64,000 bases of DNA from Mesorhizobium temperatum (GTDB lineage Bacteria; Pseudomonadota; Alphaproteobacteria; Rhizobiales; Rhizobiaceae), in assembly GCF_002284575.1 (NCBI RefSeq), contig NZ_NPKJ01000015.1, forward strand, positions 62,001-126,000, in the 5' to 3' direction. Below are positions 46,609 through 56,181 of this stretch, piece by piece. The notes under the pieces are model-generated. The model had not been told where the DNA came from and made no database searches. It saw nothing but the letters and a program-made list of their open reading frames with translations. Made by a program: the position numbers and the translations under genes. Numbering within the stretch: position 1 is the stretch's first letter; the number at the start of each line of letters is the position of its first letter.

Positions 46609-48354
46609 TCAGCGGTGGGCGCGTTTCTCGTCCGTCGCCGCCCGGTCGATCGCCAGCCCATCCGTCGACAGGGAGACACCAAATTTTTCGCCAGCGTCCT
46701 CGGGCGTGTAGTAACCCAAGGCGACATCCCTCAGCACCAGTTCCGGATCGCGCGCCAGGGGATCGCCATAGCCGCCGCCGCCCGGTGTGCCGACGCGCAC
46801 GCGGTCGCCGGCCTTCAGGGCGATGTCCTGCTCCTTGGAGAGGTGCGGCGGCACATGTTCCTTGCCATCGCGGAACACGGTCACCGTGTTGACCGCGCCG
46901 TCCTTGCCGCCGAGCGCGCCTTGCGGGCCGAAGCGGCCGTGGTCCATGACAAAGGAGGCGCGGGCGTCGCCGCGCAGGATCTCGACCTCATAGGCGAGCC
47001 CAAAACCGCCGCGATGCTTGCCGGCACCGCCCGAGCCTTCGCGCATGGCATAGTGGCGGTAGAGCACTGGAAAAGCCTGCTCCATGATTTCGACCGGCGG
47101 CGATTTTGAAATGCCAATGGTCGAGCAGCCATTGGTGAGGCCGTCGTGATCGGCATTGCCGCCATAGCCGCCGCCGGAGATCTGGTACATGACGTAGTCG
47201 CGGCCGCGGGCCGGGTCGTTGCCGCCGAGCGCGAAATTGCCGCTGGAGCCGGCGGGAGCTGCCGTCACCTTGTCAGGCAGCGCCTGCACCATCGCCGCAA
47301 ACACCGCCTCGGCGATGCGCTGCGAAACCTCGGCCGCGCAGCCCGATACCGGGCGCGGATATTTGGCGTCGAGGAAGGTGCCTTCCGGCCGCTTGACGAT
47401 CAGCGGCTCGAACGCGCCGGCGCTGATCGGCACATCCGGAAAAATATGGCGCATGGCGAGATAAACCGAGGACAAGGTCGTCGCCAAGACGCTGTTCATC
47501 GGCCCGGCGCAGGGTTTTGACGAGCCGGCGAAGTCGAAGCTGAGCGTATCGCCTTGTTTCTCCACCGCAAGCGCGATGGTCAGCGGCTCGTTCACCACCC
47601 CGTCGGAATCGACGAAGGCTTTGGAGCGGTAAATGCCATCGGGAATGGCTGATATGTTGGCGCGCATCTGTTCGGCGGCGCGGCGGCGCAGTTCGGCGAT
47701 CGCCTCGACAACCGTTTCATCTCCGTAACGATCCAGGATTCCAAAGAGCCGGTCCTGGCCGATCAGCAGTGCCGCCGCCTGTGCGCGGATGTCGCCGATG
47801 CGCTGGTCGGCAACCCTGATGTTCGAGCAGATGATAGCGTAGATTTCAGGGTCGAGCACGCCCTTCTTGAACAATTTCACCGGCGGCAGCCGCAAGCCCT
47901 CCTGCTCGACCGCCGTTGCCGAGGCAGAAAAACCGCCCGGCACCGAGCCGCCGATATCGGGCCAGTGGCCGGTGTTCGACAGCCAGCAGAAAATCTTGCC
48001 GTCCCGGTAGACCGGCATGGCGAAGCGCACATCCATCAGATGGGTGCCGCCGAGATAGGGATCGTTGACGATGTAGATGTCACCGGGCTCAGGCGGCAGG
48101 CAGCGGCCGTCGGCGATCATTTCGATCACCGTTTTGGTCGAATACTGCATCACGCCGACAAACACCGGCAGGCCCTGGCTGCCCTGTGCGATCAGCGAAC
48201 CATCGACGGCCGAATAGATGCCGTCGGAGCGGTCATTGGCCTCGGCGATAACGGGCGAGAAGGCGGCGCGCGAAAAGGTCAGGTCCATCTCGTCGCAGAC
48301 CTGCTGCAGCGCCGCCTGGATGACCGAAAGGGTGATGGCGTCGAGCTTTTCCAT
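46609..48354 (-). CDS. hyuB: Hydantoinase/oxoprolinase subunit B
   Basis: A 581-residue subunit that works with HyuA to open a five-membered lactam or hydantoin ring, usually with ATP. Family signatures are IAEANDRSDGIYSAVDGSLI, the metal-site region NDPYLGGTHLMDVRFAMPVY and SAGAFEPLIVKRPEGTFLDA, with a glycine-rich segment GGGYGGNADHDG near residue 430. ATG 48354 is one nucleotide after the HyuA stop; the frame continues upstream as shadow sequence. It probably acts on hydantoins, N-methylhydantoin or 5-oxoproline. Confidence 0.93.
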   Translation of the reverse strand: MEKLDAITLSVIQAALQQVCDEMDLTFSRAAFSPVIAEANDRSDGIYSAVDGSLIAQGSQGLPVFVGVMQYSTKTVIEMIADGRCLPPEPGDIYIVNDPYLGGTHLMDVRFAMPVYRDGKIFCWLSNTGHWPDIGGSVPGGFSASATAVEQEGLRLPPVKLFKKGVLDPEIYAIICSNIRVADQRIGDIRAQAAALLIGQDRLFGILDRYGDETVVEAIAELRRRAAEQMRANISAIPDGIYRSKAFVDSDGVVNEPLTIALAVEKQGDTLSFDFAGSSKPCAGPMNSVLATTLSSVYLAMRHIFPDVPISAGAFEPLIVKRPEGTFLDAKYPRPVSGCAAEVSQRIAEAVFAAMVQALPDKVTAAPAGSSGNFALGGNDPARGRDYVMYQISGGGYGGNADHDGLTNGCSTIGISKSPPVEIMEQAFPVLYRHYAMREGSGGAGKHRGGFGLAYEVEILRGDARASFVMDHGRFGPQGALGGKDGAVNTVTVFRDGKEHVPPHLSKEQDIALKAGDRVRVGTPGGGGYGDPLARDPELVLRDVALGYYTPEDAGEKFGVSLSTDGLAIDRAATDEKRAHR

Positions 48355-48355
48355 C

Positions 48356-50455
48356 TCAGGCCCCACTAACCCACTCAATGCCGATGTCGATGATGATGTT
48401 GCCGTCGGCGTCCGAGCGCGCCCGGTCGCCGGGCTCGAGCACGGTGGTCGCGTCCATCTGTTCGAGGATCGCCGGCCCTGCGATGACGGCGTCGAGCGGC
48501 AGCTTTTCCCTAATATAGACCGGCGTGTCGTGCCAGCGCCCGCCATACCAGACCGGCCGGATTTCGCGCCGCGCCTCATCAAGCGTTCTGGCGCGCCCTG
48601 CCGGGTCGATCAGCCGTGACAGGTCGATCGCCGGCCGCACGCCGGTGACCGAGGTGTTGAGGTTGACCAGATTGGCGCGGATCTCCGGCAGCTCGACCTT
48701 GAAGCGGGCGAAATAGGCTTTTTCGAAAAGCTGCTGCAGCACCGCGCGCATCACCGAAGACGACGGCAGCGGCACGTTGATGATGTGGGTCTGGCCGACG
48801 AACTGCATGTCGGCGGAATGGGTGACGCGGATCGTCTCCGGCTTCACCGCTTCCTTGCCGATCAGCGCTTCGCCTTCGTTTCGGTGCCGTTCCAATATGG
48901 CGTGAAGCTGGGTTTCATCGAGCCCAGCCACCGGCTGGTTGACCGTGTTGACGAAATCGTGCCTGAGATCGGCGACGACGCAGCCGAGCGCATTGGTGAT
49001 GCCCGGCCGCGCCGGCACCAGCACTTTGGGCAGGCCGAGCTCGCGCGCCAATGCTGTCGCATGCAGCGGCCCGGCGCCGCCGAAGGCGAACAGCGCAAAA
49101 TCGCGCGGATCGTGGCCGCGTGACACCGAGACCATGCGGATGGCGCCGGCCATCTTCATGTTGCCGAGCCGCAGCACAGCGCCCGCCGCCTCGACGCCCG
49201 ACAGGCCGGTGAGGCCGCCGATCCTGTCCTCGAATATACCGGTGACATGCTCAACGGTGACCGGGTTCTCGACCGCAAGCAGCTTCTTCGGCGCCAGCCG
49301 GCCGAGCACCAGATTGGCATCGGTGATGGTCGGCTCGTTGCCGCCGCGCCCGTAGCAGATCGGGCCGGGATTGGCGCCGGCGCTTTCCGGGCCGATCTGG
49401 ATCAGGCCGGCCGCATCGACGCGGGCGATCGAGCCGCCGCCGGCGCCGACCGTGTGCACCGCCACCATCGGCACATGGATCGGCATCGCATATTCGATCT
49501 CGATCTCGTTCGACACCGCCGGTTCGGCATTGCGGATCAGCGCCACGTCGGTCGAGGTGCCGCCCATGTCGTAGGTGACCAGGTTTTCGAAGCCGGCGCG
49601 TTTTCCCGTATAGGCGGCGGCGATGACACCGGAGGCCGGGCCGGACATGACGGTCTTGGCCGACTCACGTGTGACAAAGCGGGCCGAGATCATGCCGCCA
49701 TTGCCGTTCATGATCAGGAAGTCGCGGGCGTAGCCTTTTGATCCCAATTCCTTGCGCAGCCGCTCGACATAGCGCTCGAGGATCGGCTGCACCGAGGCGT
49801 TGACCGAAGCGGTGACGCCGCGCTCGAATTCGCGCGCTTCCGACAGCAGCGCATGGCCTGACGTGATGTAGCCGTTCGGCCAAAGCTCGGCGGCGATCTC
49901 GGCGGCGCGCCGCTCATGCGCCGGATTGGCGTAGGAATGCAGGAAATGGATGACGAGGGATTCGCAGCCGGCCTCGATCAACTGGGAAATCGCCGCGCGG
50001 ATCTCGGCTTCATCGAGCGGGATGCGCACCGCGCCCGACGCCTCAACCCGCTCCGACACTTCAAGCCGCAGATTGCGCGGAATGATCGGGACGAAGCTGC
50101 CCGTCATGCCGTAGGCCTGCGGCCGTGTCCTCCGGCCAAGCTCGATGACATCGCGAAAACCGCGCGTGGTAATCATGCCGGTCTTGGCCAGCCGGCGTTC
50201 GAGCACGGCGTTGGTGGTGGTCGTCGTGCCGTGCACGATGAGATCGATGCCGCGGATGGGGAAGCCGGTGGCACTGAGCGCCGAAACGACGCCGAAGGCC
50301 TGGTTGTCGATAGTGGTCGGGGTCTTGGCGATATGCACCCGGCCGCCGTCCCGGCCGTCGATCAGAAGCAGGTCAGTAAAGGTTCCGCCGACGTCGATGC
50401 CGGCGACGACGCTGCCCGAGGAATCCAGCGTCTGCGCCGAAAAATTCTCTTCCAT
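48356..50455 (-). CDS. hyuA: Hydantoinase/oxoprolinase subunit A
   Basis: A 699-residue ATP-binding subunit with an actin-like ATPase fold. The phosphate-binding motif GIDVGGTFTDLLLID is near residue 19, HGTTTTTNAVLERR near residue 75, and DMGGTSTDVALI plus VGAGGGSIARVD in the middle, where the nucleotide lies. It pairs with HyuB. It is first in the long minus-strand operon that continues through the sensor, transporter and amidase. The upstream 50456-50675 region, AT-rich around 50530-50552, should contain its promoter. Confidence 0.94.
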   Translation of the reverse strand: MEENFSAQTLDSSGSVVAGIDVGGTFTDLLLIDGRDGGRVHIAKTPTTIDNQAFGVVSALSATGFPIRGIDLIVHGTTTTTNAVLERRLAKTGMITTRGFRDVIELGRRTRPQAYGMTGSFVPIIPRNLRLEVSERVEASGAVRIPLDEAEIRAAISQLIEAGCESLVIHFLHSYANPAHERRAAEIAAELWPNGYITSGHALLSEAREFERGVTASVNASVQPILERYVERLRKELGSKGYARDFLIMNGNGGMISARFVTRESAKTVMSGPASGVIAAAYTGKRAGFENLVTYDMGGTSTDVALIRNAEPAVSNEIEIEYAMPIHVPMVAVHTVGAGGGSIARVDAAGLIQIGPESAGANPGPICYGRGGNEPTITDANLVLGRLAPKKLLAVENPVTVEHVTGIFEDRIGGLTGLSGVEAAGAVLRLGNMKMAGAIRMVSVSRGHDPRDFALFAFGGAGPLHATALARELGLPKVLVPARPGITNALGCVVADLRHDFVNTVNQPVAGLDETQLHAILERHRNEGEALIGKEAVKPETIRVTHSADMQFVGQTHIINVPLPSSSVMRAVLQQLFEKAYFARFKVELPEIRANLVNLNTSVTGVRPAIDLSRLIDPAGRARTLDEARREIRPVWYGGRWHDTPVYIREKLPLDAVIAGPAILEQMDATTVLEPGDRARSDADGNIIIDIGIEWVSGA

Positions 50456-50675
50456 TGTCGAAACCCGAAATGTCAGGACTACAGATATGTCTCAGTTTGG
50501 AAAGGTGTTTCACGCTGGCGTCTTGACGCAAATATCATTTGTATACTAATAAATTCCGGACACAAGAGCTTACCGCTTCGCAGTGTGCAAACGGCACGCC
50601 GGAACCTGATCGGTTCGGGCGCGCAGGAGAAGGTTTGGCGTCAGCGCCCTCGGGTTGGCCAGAAGGTTAGGTTTG

Positions 50676-51503
50676 ATGAACACCACATCCGCGCTCAACA
50701 CCGCCGGCGCCCGGCCGCTGCAGTTCCCAATTCCGGCCAACGTCTATGCCGAAACCGTCGTCTCGGTGAAGCACTATACCGACCGGCTGTTTTCGTTCCG
50801 CATCACCCGGCCGCAGTCGCTGCGTTTCCGCTCCGGCGAGTTCGTCATGATCGGCCTGCCCAACGCCGAGAAGCCGGTGTTCCGCGCCTATTCGATCGCC
50901 AGCCCTGCCTGGGACGACGAACTGGAATTCTTCTCGATCAAGGTGCCGGACGGCCCGCTGACCTCGCAGCTGCAGAAAATCCAGATCGGCGACACCGTCA
51001 TCATGCGGCAGAAGTCGACCGGCACGCTGGTGGTCGACGCGCTGACCCCGGCCAAGCGCCTGTTCATGATCTCGACCGGCACCGGCATCGCGCCCTTCGC
51101 CAGCCTGCTGCGCGATCCTGATACCTACGAGAAGTTCGAGCAGGTCGTCCTGACCCACACCTGCCGCGACAATGCCGAACTCACCTACGGCCAGGAGCTG
51201 GTTGCAGAGCTGGAGAACGATCCGCTGATCGGCGAACTGACTGGTGGCCGCGTCACGCTCTACAATTCGACGACGCGCGAAACCTCCGAGCGCATGGGTC
51301 GTATCACCGCGCTGATCGGCTCGGGAAAATTCTACAGCGATCTCGGCATCGACAAGCTAGACCCTGAGACCGACCGCATCATGATCTGCGGCTCGATGCA
51401 TATGCTTAGGGATGTCAAGGAACTGGCCGAAAGCCTCGGCTTCCAGGAAGGCTCGCTGCATCATCCGGCGAGCTTCGTTGTCGAGCGTGCCTTCGTCGGC
51501 TGA
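50676..51503 (+). CDS. fpr: Ferredoxin-NADP reductase
   Basis: A 275-residue flavoprotein moving electrons between NADPH and ferredoxin or flavodoxin. The FAD motif RAYSIASPAWDDELEFFSIK, the NADP-binding loop ISTGTGIAPFASLLRDPDTY and ICGSMHMLRDVKELAE define the bacterial subclass. The C-terminus VVERAFVG is like other alphaproteobacterial Fpr. ATG 50676 is chosen because GAAGG lies upstream at a good distance; TTG 50655 is less likely. It stands alone, divergent from hyuA. Confidence 0.93.
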   Translation: MNTTSALNTAGARPLQFPIPANVYAETVVSVKHYTDRLFSFRITRPQSLRFRSGEFVMIGLPNAEKPVFRAYSIASPAWDDELEFFSIKVPDGPLTSQLQKIQIGDTVIMRQKSTGTLVVDALTPAKRLFMISTGTGIAPFASLLRDPDTYEKFEQVVLTHTCRDNAELTYGQELVAELENDPLIGELTGGRVTLYNSTTRETSERMGRITALIGSGKFYSDLGIDKLDPETDRIMICGSMHMLRDVKELAESLGFQEGSLHHPASFVVERAFVG

Positions 51504-51538
51504 GACACCGGGGCGCCGGCGACGTCCCCTAAAGTGGG

Positions 51539-51556
51539 TTTGACCATACGGTCAAA
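51539..51556. promoter_or_regulatory. RutR-like operator palindrome upstream of deoC
   Basis: TTTGACC-ATAC-GGTCAAA is an 18-bp perfect inverted repeat. It differs at one inner position from the RutR consensus TTGACCAnnTGGTCAA, as remembered. It is 108 bp before the deoC start, which suits a pyrimidine- or nucleoside-responsive TetR-family regulator. Confidence 0.65.
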
Positions 51557-51663
51557 AATCTGCTGCTTTCGCGGCCTTTTTCAATTATGACCGCCTGAAG
51601 GACTCGTGAAGCGCTGCTTCACGGTCTATCTTCGGCATAAGTCGTCGAACGAAAGGGCAGGAG

Positions 51664-52713
51664 ATGAGCAGCACCATCCGCGAAGCCGATCTCGGACCTT
51701 CCAAGATCACGCCGCTGCCGGCGCGCACCGCCGCCAATGCGCCGGCGCCGCAAGCGCACGGCATTGCCCGCAACCCCGGCATGAAACTCGATCTCGGCTT
51801 CATGGAATCGATGCGCAGCGTCAACCGCTCGGCGCTGGAACGGCGTGTCGCCAGCCTGACCAAGCGGCGCTCGATCAAGGCCGACAACCAGGCCGCCTGG
51901 CTGCTGCGCGCCGTCGCCTGCATGGACCTGACCACGCTGAACTCGAACGACACCGAAGAGCGCGTCCGCCGGCTCTGCGCCAAGGCGGTCAATCCGTTCC
52001 GCCGCGACATCGTCGAAGGCCTCGGCATTACGGGTGAAAAGATCCGCCCGGCGGCGGTCTGCGTCTATCACCCCTTCGTCGCCACCGCAGTCGATGCGCT
52101 GCGCGGCAGCGGCATCCATGTCGCCGCCGTATCCACCGCCTTCCCGCACGGCCTCACCCCGCTGTCGACGCGCCTGCAGGAGATCGAAGCCTCGGTGAAG
52201 GACGGCGCCGACGAGATCGACGTCGTCATTCCGCGCGGCCTGGTATTCGGGGCGAAATGGCAGGAACTCTATAACGAGATCGTCTCGATGCGCGCCGCCT
52301 GCGGCGAAGCGCATCTCAAGGTCATCCTCGGCACCGGCGACCTCGCGACGCTGCGCAACGTCATGCTCGCCTCGATGGTGGCAATGATGGCGGGCGCCGA
52401 TTTCATCAAAACCTCGACCGGCAAGGAAAGCGTCAACGCGACGCTGCCGGTCGGCCTCGCCATGGTGCGCGCCATCCGCGCCTATTTCGAGGAGACCGGC
52501 TATCTCATCGGCTTCAAGCCGGCGGGCGGCATTTCCACGGCAAAGGCATCGCTCGACTGGCTGGTGCTGATGAAGGAGGAGCTCGGCCGCCGGTGGCTGG
52601 AGCCGGACCTGTTCCGCTTCGGTGCGTCCAGCCTGCTAACCGACATCGAGCGCCAGCTCGAACATCACCTGACCGGTCACTATTCGGCCAATCATCGCCA
52701 CGCGATGGCGTGA
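51664..52713 (+). CDS. deoC: Deoxyribose-phosphate aldolase
   Basis: A 349-residue class I aldolase splitting 2-deoxyribose-5-phosphate to glyceraldehyde-3-phosphate and acetaldehyde. The Schiff-base lysine is in GADFIKTSTGKESVNA near residue 243. Other conserved parts are VCVYHPFVATAVDAL, ADEIDVVIPRGLVF and FKPAGGISTAK. It is longer than E. coli DeoC by an N-terminal extension of about 80 residues, as in several alphaproteobacteria. The ATG follows GGGCAGGAG. The dehydrogenase gene starts 17 bp later, so acetaldehyde can be oxidised further. Confidence 0.95.
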   Translation: MSSTIREADLGPSKITPLPARTAANAPAPQAHGIARNPGMKLDLGFMESMRSVNRSALERRVASLTKRRSIKADNQAAWLLRAVACMDLTTLNSNDTEERVRRLCAKAVNPFRRDIVEGLGITGEKIRPAAVCVYHPFVATAVDALRGSGIHVAAVSTAFPHGLTPLSTRLQEIEASVKDGADEIDVVIPRGLVFGAKWQELYNEIVSMRAACGEAHLKVILGTGDLATLRNVMLASMVAMMAGADFIKTSTGKESVNATLPVGLAMVRAIRAYFEETGYLIGFKPAGGISTAKASLDWLVLMKEELGRRWLEPDLFRFGASSLLTDIERQLEHHLTGHYSANHRHAMA

Positions 52714-52729
52714 TTTTCGGGAGCGCTCC

Positions 52730-55102
52730 ATGAACATTCTCGAACGCTATCATGCCATGGACTACGGCCCGGCGCCGGAGGCCCGCAATGAGACCGATGC
52801 CTGGCTTGCCGCGCGCGATTTCGGCAAAGCACTGTTCGTCGGTGGCGACTGGAAAGCAGCCGGCGGCGGCAGGACCTTCGACACAAGCGACCCGTCTTCG
52901 GGAAAACTGCTGGCCAAGGTTTCGGATGCCGGTGCTGCCGATATCGATGCGGCGGTTTCGGCCGCCACAAAAGCGCTGCCGAAATGGAGCGCCAGCTCCG
53001 GCTACAGCCGAGCGAAAGTGCTCTACGCCATCGGCCGCGCCATGCAGCGCCACCAGCGCCTGTTTGCGGTGCTTGAATCGATCGACAACGGCAAGCCGAT
53101 CCGCGAAAGCCGCGACATCGACGTGCCGCTGGCCATCCGCCATTTCATCCACCATGCCGGCTGGGCGCAGGCGCTGGACAAGGATTTCCCGGATCAGAAG
53201 GGCGTCGGTGTCGTCGGCCAGATCATCCCGTGGAACTTCCCGCTTTTGATGCTGGCCTGGAAGATCGCGCCGGCGCTGGCCGCCGGCTGCACCGTGGTGC
53301 TGAAGCCGGCCGAATTCACGCCGCTCACCGCCATCCTGTTCGCCGAGATCTGCGAACGATCAGGCGTGCCGAAGGGCGTCGTCAACATCGTCCAGGGCGG
53401 GCCGCAGGCTGGCGCGGCCATCGTCAACCATCCCGGCGTCCAGAAGATCGCCTTCACCGGCTCGTCCGAGGTCGGCAAGATCATCCGCAAGGCGACTGCC
53501 GGGTCTGGCAAGAAACTATCGCTGGAACTCGGCGGCAAGTCGGCCTTCGTCGTCTTCGAGGATGCCGATCTCGACAGCGCCGTCGAGGGATTGGTCGACG
53601 GCATCTGGTTCAACCAGGGCCAGGTCTGCTGCGCCGGCTCGCGCCTGCTGGTCCAGGAAGGCATCGCCGATGCCTTCATCGCCAAGGTCAAGACGCGGAT
53701 GAGCCGGTTGCGCGTCGGCAGCCCGCTCGACAAGAACACCGATATCGGCCCGCTGGTCGACCTGACCCAGCTCGATCGCGTCAGGGGTCTGGTCGCCGCA
53801 GGCGCCAAGCAGGGCGCCGTCTGCTGGCAGCCGGACGTGGCGCTGCCGTCCTCCGGCTATTACCATCTGCCGACGCTGGCAACAGGCGTTTCGCCGGCCA
53901 ACATCCTGGCGCAGGAGGAGGTGTTCGGGCCGGTGCTGGCGACCATGACCTTCCGCAACACCGAGGAAGCGATCGAGCTTGCCAACAACACGCGCTACGG
54001 GCTGGCCGCCTCGGTGTGGAGCGAGAACGTCAACCTTGCGCTGCACGTCGCGCCGCAATTGAAGGCCGGTGTCGTCTGGGTCAACGGCACCAATATGTTC
54101 GACGCCGCCTGCGGCTTCGGCGGCTACCGCGAAAGCGGTTTTGGCCGCGAAGGCGGGCGCGAGGGCATGTTCGAATATCTCTCGGCAAAACTGCCGCTCG
54201 GCCCGGCCATCAAACCGGCAGTGGCTGCTGCCCAGTCGATCGAGCGGGCGGAAGGCGACGCCATCGATCGCACGGCAAAGCTGTTCATCGGCGGCAAGCA
54301 GGTCAGGCCGGACGGCAATTATTCGATTGCCGTCGCCACCGCCAAGGGCAAGCTTGCCGGCGAGGTTGGTCTCGGCAGCCGCAAGGATATCCGCGACGCC
54401 GTCGCGGCCGCACGTGCCTGCAAGGGCTGGCCGGAGGCGACCGCCTATAATCGCAGCCAAGTGCTCTACTATCTGGCCGAGAACCTGTCCGGTCGTGCCG
54501 ACGAATTTGCCGCGCGCCTCACGGAGCTTACCGGCGCCACCGCCAAGGCCGCGCGCGAAGAGGTCGAGATGTCGATTGAGCGGCTGTTCCTCTATGCCGG
54601 CCTGACCGACAAGTTCGAAGGCCGTGTCCACCAGCCGCCGGCCCGCGCCGTCACCTTGGCACTGCATGAGCCGGTCGGCGTCGTCGGCATCGTGGCGCCC
54701 GACAATGCGCCCCTGCTTGGCCTGATCTCGCTGGTGGCGCCGGCGCTCGCCATGGGCAACACAGTGGTCGCGGTGCCTTCGGAAAAATATCCGCTGGTTG
54801 CCACCGATCTCTATCAGATCATAGAATATTCCGACGTTCCGACCGGCGCCATCAACATCGTCACCGGCCGCAGCGCCGAGCTCGCCGGCGTGCTGGCCAA
54901 GCACGACGATGTCGACGGGCTCTGGGTTTTCGCCGATGCCGAGACCTGCGACAAGGCCGAGGCCGACTCTGTCGGCAATCTCAAGCGCGTCTGGACCGGC
55001 AACGGCCGCAGCCTCGACTGGACGTCGACCGAGGCCGCCGGCGATGCCTTCCTGCGCCGTGCCATCGAGGTCAAGAACGTCTGGGTGCCCTACGGCGACT
55101 GA
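52730..55102 (+). CDS. Two-domain aldehyde dehydrogenase, ALDH16-like
   Basis: A 790-residue protein with a complete ALDH domain (about residues 20-490) and a second, incomplete one (about 500-790). Domain one has PWNFPLLMLAWKIAPALAAG, catalytic Glu in LELGGKSAFVVFEDAD and catalytic Cys in QGQVCCAGSRLLVQ. Domain two has VAPDNAPLLGLISLVAPALA but no catalytic cysteine, as described for ALDH16-type proteins. Behind deoC it probably oxidises acetaldehyde or another aldehyde from deoxynucleoside breakdown. The start follows GGAGCGCTCC. Confidence 0.93.
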   Translation: MNILERYHAMDYGPAPEARNETDAWLAARDFGKALFVGGDWKAAGGGRTFDTSDPSSGKLLAKVSDAGAADIDAAVSAATKALPKWSASSGYSRAKVLYAIGRAMQRHQRLFAVLESIDNGKPIRESRDIDVPLAIRHFIHHAGWAQALDKDFPDQKGVGVVGQIIPWNFPLLMLAWKIAPALAAGCTVVLKPAEFTPLTAILFAEICERSGVPKGVVNIVQGGPQAGAAIVNHPGVQKIAFTGSSEVGKIIRKATAGSGKKLSLELGGKSAFVVFEDADLDSAVEGLVDGIWFNQGQVCCAGSRLLVQEGIADAFIAKVKTRMSRLRVGSPLDKNTDIGPLVDLTQLDRVRGLVAAGAKQGAVCWQPDVALPSSGYYHLPTLATGVSPANILAQEEVFGPVLATMTFRNTEEAIELANNTRYGLAASVWSENVNLALHVAPQLKAGVVWVNGTNMFDAACGFGGYRESGFGREGGREGMFEYLSAKLPLGPAIKPAVAAAQSIERAEGDAIDRTAKLFIGGKQVRPDGNYSIAVATAKGKLAGEVGLGSRKDIRDAVAAARACKGWPEATAYNRSQVLYYLAENLSGRADEFAARLTELTGATAKAAREEVEMSIERLFLYAGLTDKFEGRVHQPPARAVTLALHEPVGVVGIVAPDNAPLLGLISLVAPALAMGNTVVAVPSEKYPLVATDLYQIIEYSDVPTGAINIVTGRSAELAGVLAKHDDVDGLWVFADAETCDKAEADSVGNLKRVWTGNGRSLDWTSTEAAGDAFLRRAIEVKNVWVPYGD

Positions 55103-55288
55103 ACGGTCGCCTTCGCGCGGCGTCGGACGAGAAGCGTTCGGGCTTGACGGCAGAAATGATGTTCTTTACCGAGAAAAAACATTTGCCCCTAAGCAAACAG
55201 CGATACAGGCGGCATGATAGTGCCTATCTGGCACATTGCGCCTTGGCCGCGGGCCGGTAAAAGCCGGGCGGCCACAGAGGAGAAAAGC

Positions 55289-56020
55289 ATGGCGGATCTG
55301 GCAGGCAAGATCGTTGTCGTCACGGCGGCGGCACAGGGCATCGGCCGGGCGAGCGCGCTGGCTTTCGCCAAGGCAGGCGCCGTCGTCCATGCTACCGACA
55401 TTAACGAGGTGATGCTCGCCGAACTTGGCAAGACGCCCGGCATCAAGACCCGCAAGCTCGACGTGCTGAACGACGAGGCTGTGACGTCGGCCTTCGCCGA
55501 GATCGGCGCCGTCGACGTGCTGTTCAACTGCGCCGGCTTTGTCCATTCAGGTTCGATCCTCGAGATGAAGGACGCCGATCTCGACTTTGCCTATGATCTC
55601 AACGTTCGCTCGATGATCCGCACCATCCGCGCCGTGCTGCCCGGCATGCTGGAGCGCGGCGACGGCTCGATCATCAACATGGCGTCGCTGGCCGGCTCGA
55701 CCAAGGGCGTGCCAAACCGCTTCGTCTATGGGCTGACCAAGGCTGCCGTCATCGGCCTGACCAAATCGGTTGCCGCCGACTATGTCGGCAAAGGCATACG
55801 CTGCAATGCCATTTGCCCCGGCACGGTCGAAAGCCCGTCGCTGCAGGACCGCATGCATGCGCAGGGCGACTACGAGGCAGCCCGCGCCGCCTTCATCGCC
55901 CGCCAGCCGATGGGCCGCCTCGGCACGCCCGAGGAAATCGCCGATCTCGCCGTCTATCTGGCCGGCGCCACCTATACGTCGGGACAGGCTTATAATATCG
56001 ACGGCGGCTGGTCGATCTAG
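55289..56020 (+). CDS. Short-chain dehydrogenase/reductase (SDR)
   Basis: A 243-residue classical SDR. The cofactor motif TAAAQGIGRA lies near residue 12, the Asp in HATDIN points to NAD, NCAG and MASLAG follow, and the catalytic YGLTK is near residue 150. PGTVESPSLQDRM and YNIDGGWSI complete the family. Together with the FAH-type hydrolase downstream it resembles the 2-keto-3-deoxy-sugar-acid (L-fuconate or L-rhamnonate) route, where the SDR makes a 2,4-diketo acid; this is inferred from pairing. ATG 55289 is preceded by AGAGGAG. Confidence 0.87.
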   Translation: MADLAGKIVVVTAAAQGIGRASALAFAKAGAVVHATDINEVMLAELGKTPGIKTRKLDVLNDEAVTSAFAEIGAVDVLFNCAGFVHSGSILEMKDADLDFAYDLNVRSMIRTIRAVLPGMLERGDGSIINMASLAGSTKGVPNRFVYGLTKAAVIGLTKSVAADYVGKGIRCNAICPGTVESPSLQDRMHAQGDYEAARAAFIARQPMGRLGTPEEIADLAVYLAGATYTSGQAYNIDGGWSI

Positions 56021-56078
56021 GAGTCTGAAAATCCTATTCCGCCGGGCGTCTGGCGGCGTCTGCGCTTGCCTAGGCTCA

Positions 56079-56093
56079 CGTACTTTAAGTACG
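56079..56093. repeat. Short perfect palindrome in the SDR-FAH gap
   Basis: CGTACTT-T-AAGTACG, within a 160-bp gap between two plus-strand genes. The surrounding text (GGCTCACG left, CGCTCCG right) extends the symmetry imperfectly. It could be an operator or part of a dispersed repeat. Confidence 0.5.
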
Positions 56094-56181
56094 CTCCGCT
56101 CCGGTTCTCGAAAACCACGCCATTCGCCTCAGCGGAGCGAGTTTGCAAACGGCCTCTGGTCGCAACTGGGAGAAAAATTGC

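Noticed and set aside
53516..54904. 462-codon minus frame opposite the aldehyde dehydrogenase
   Set aside because: Typical GC-rich antisense frame; the plus strand has the full ALDH motif set.
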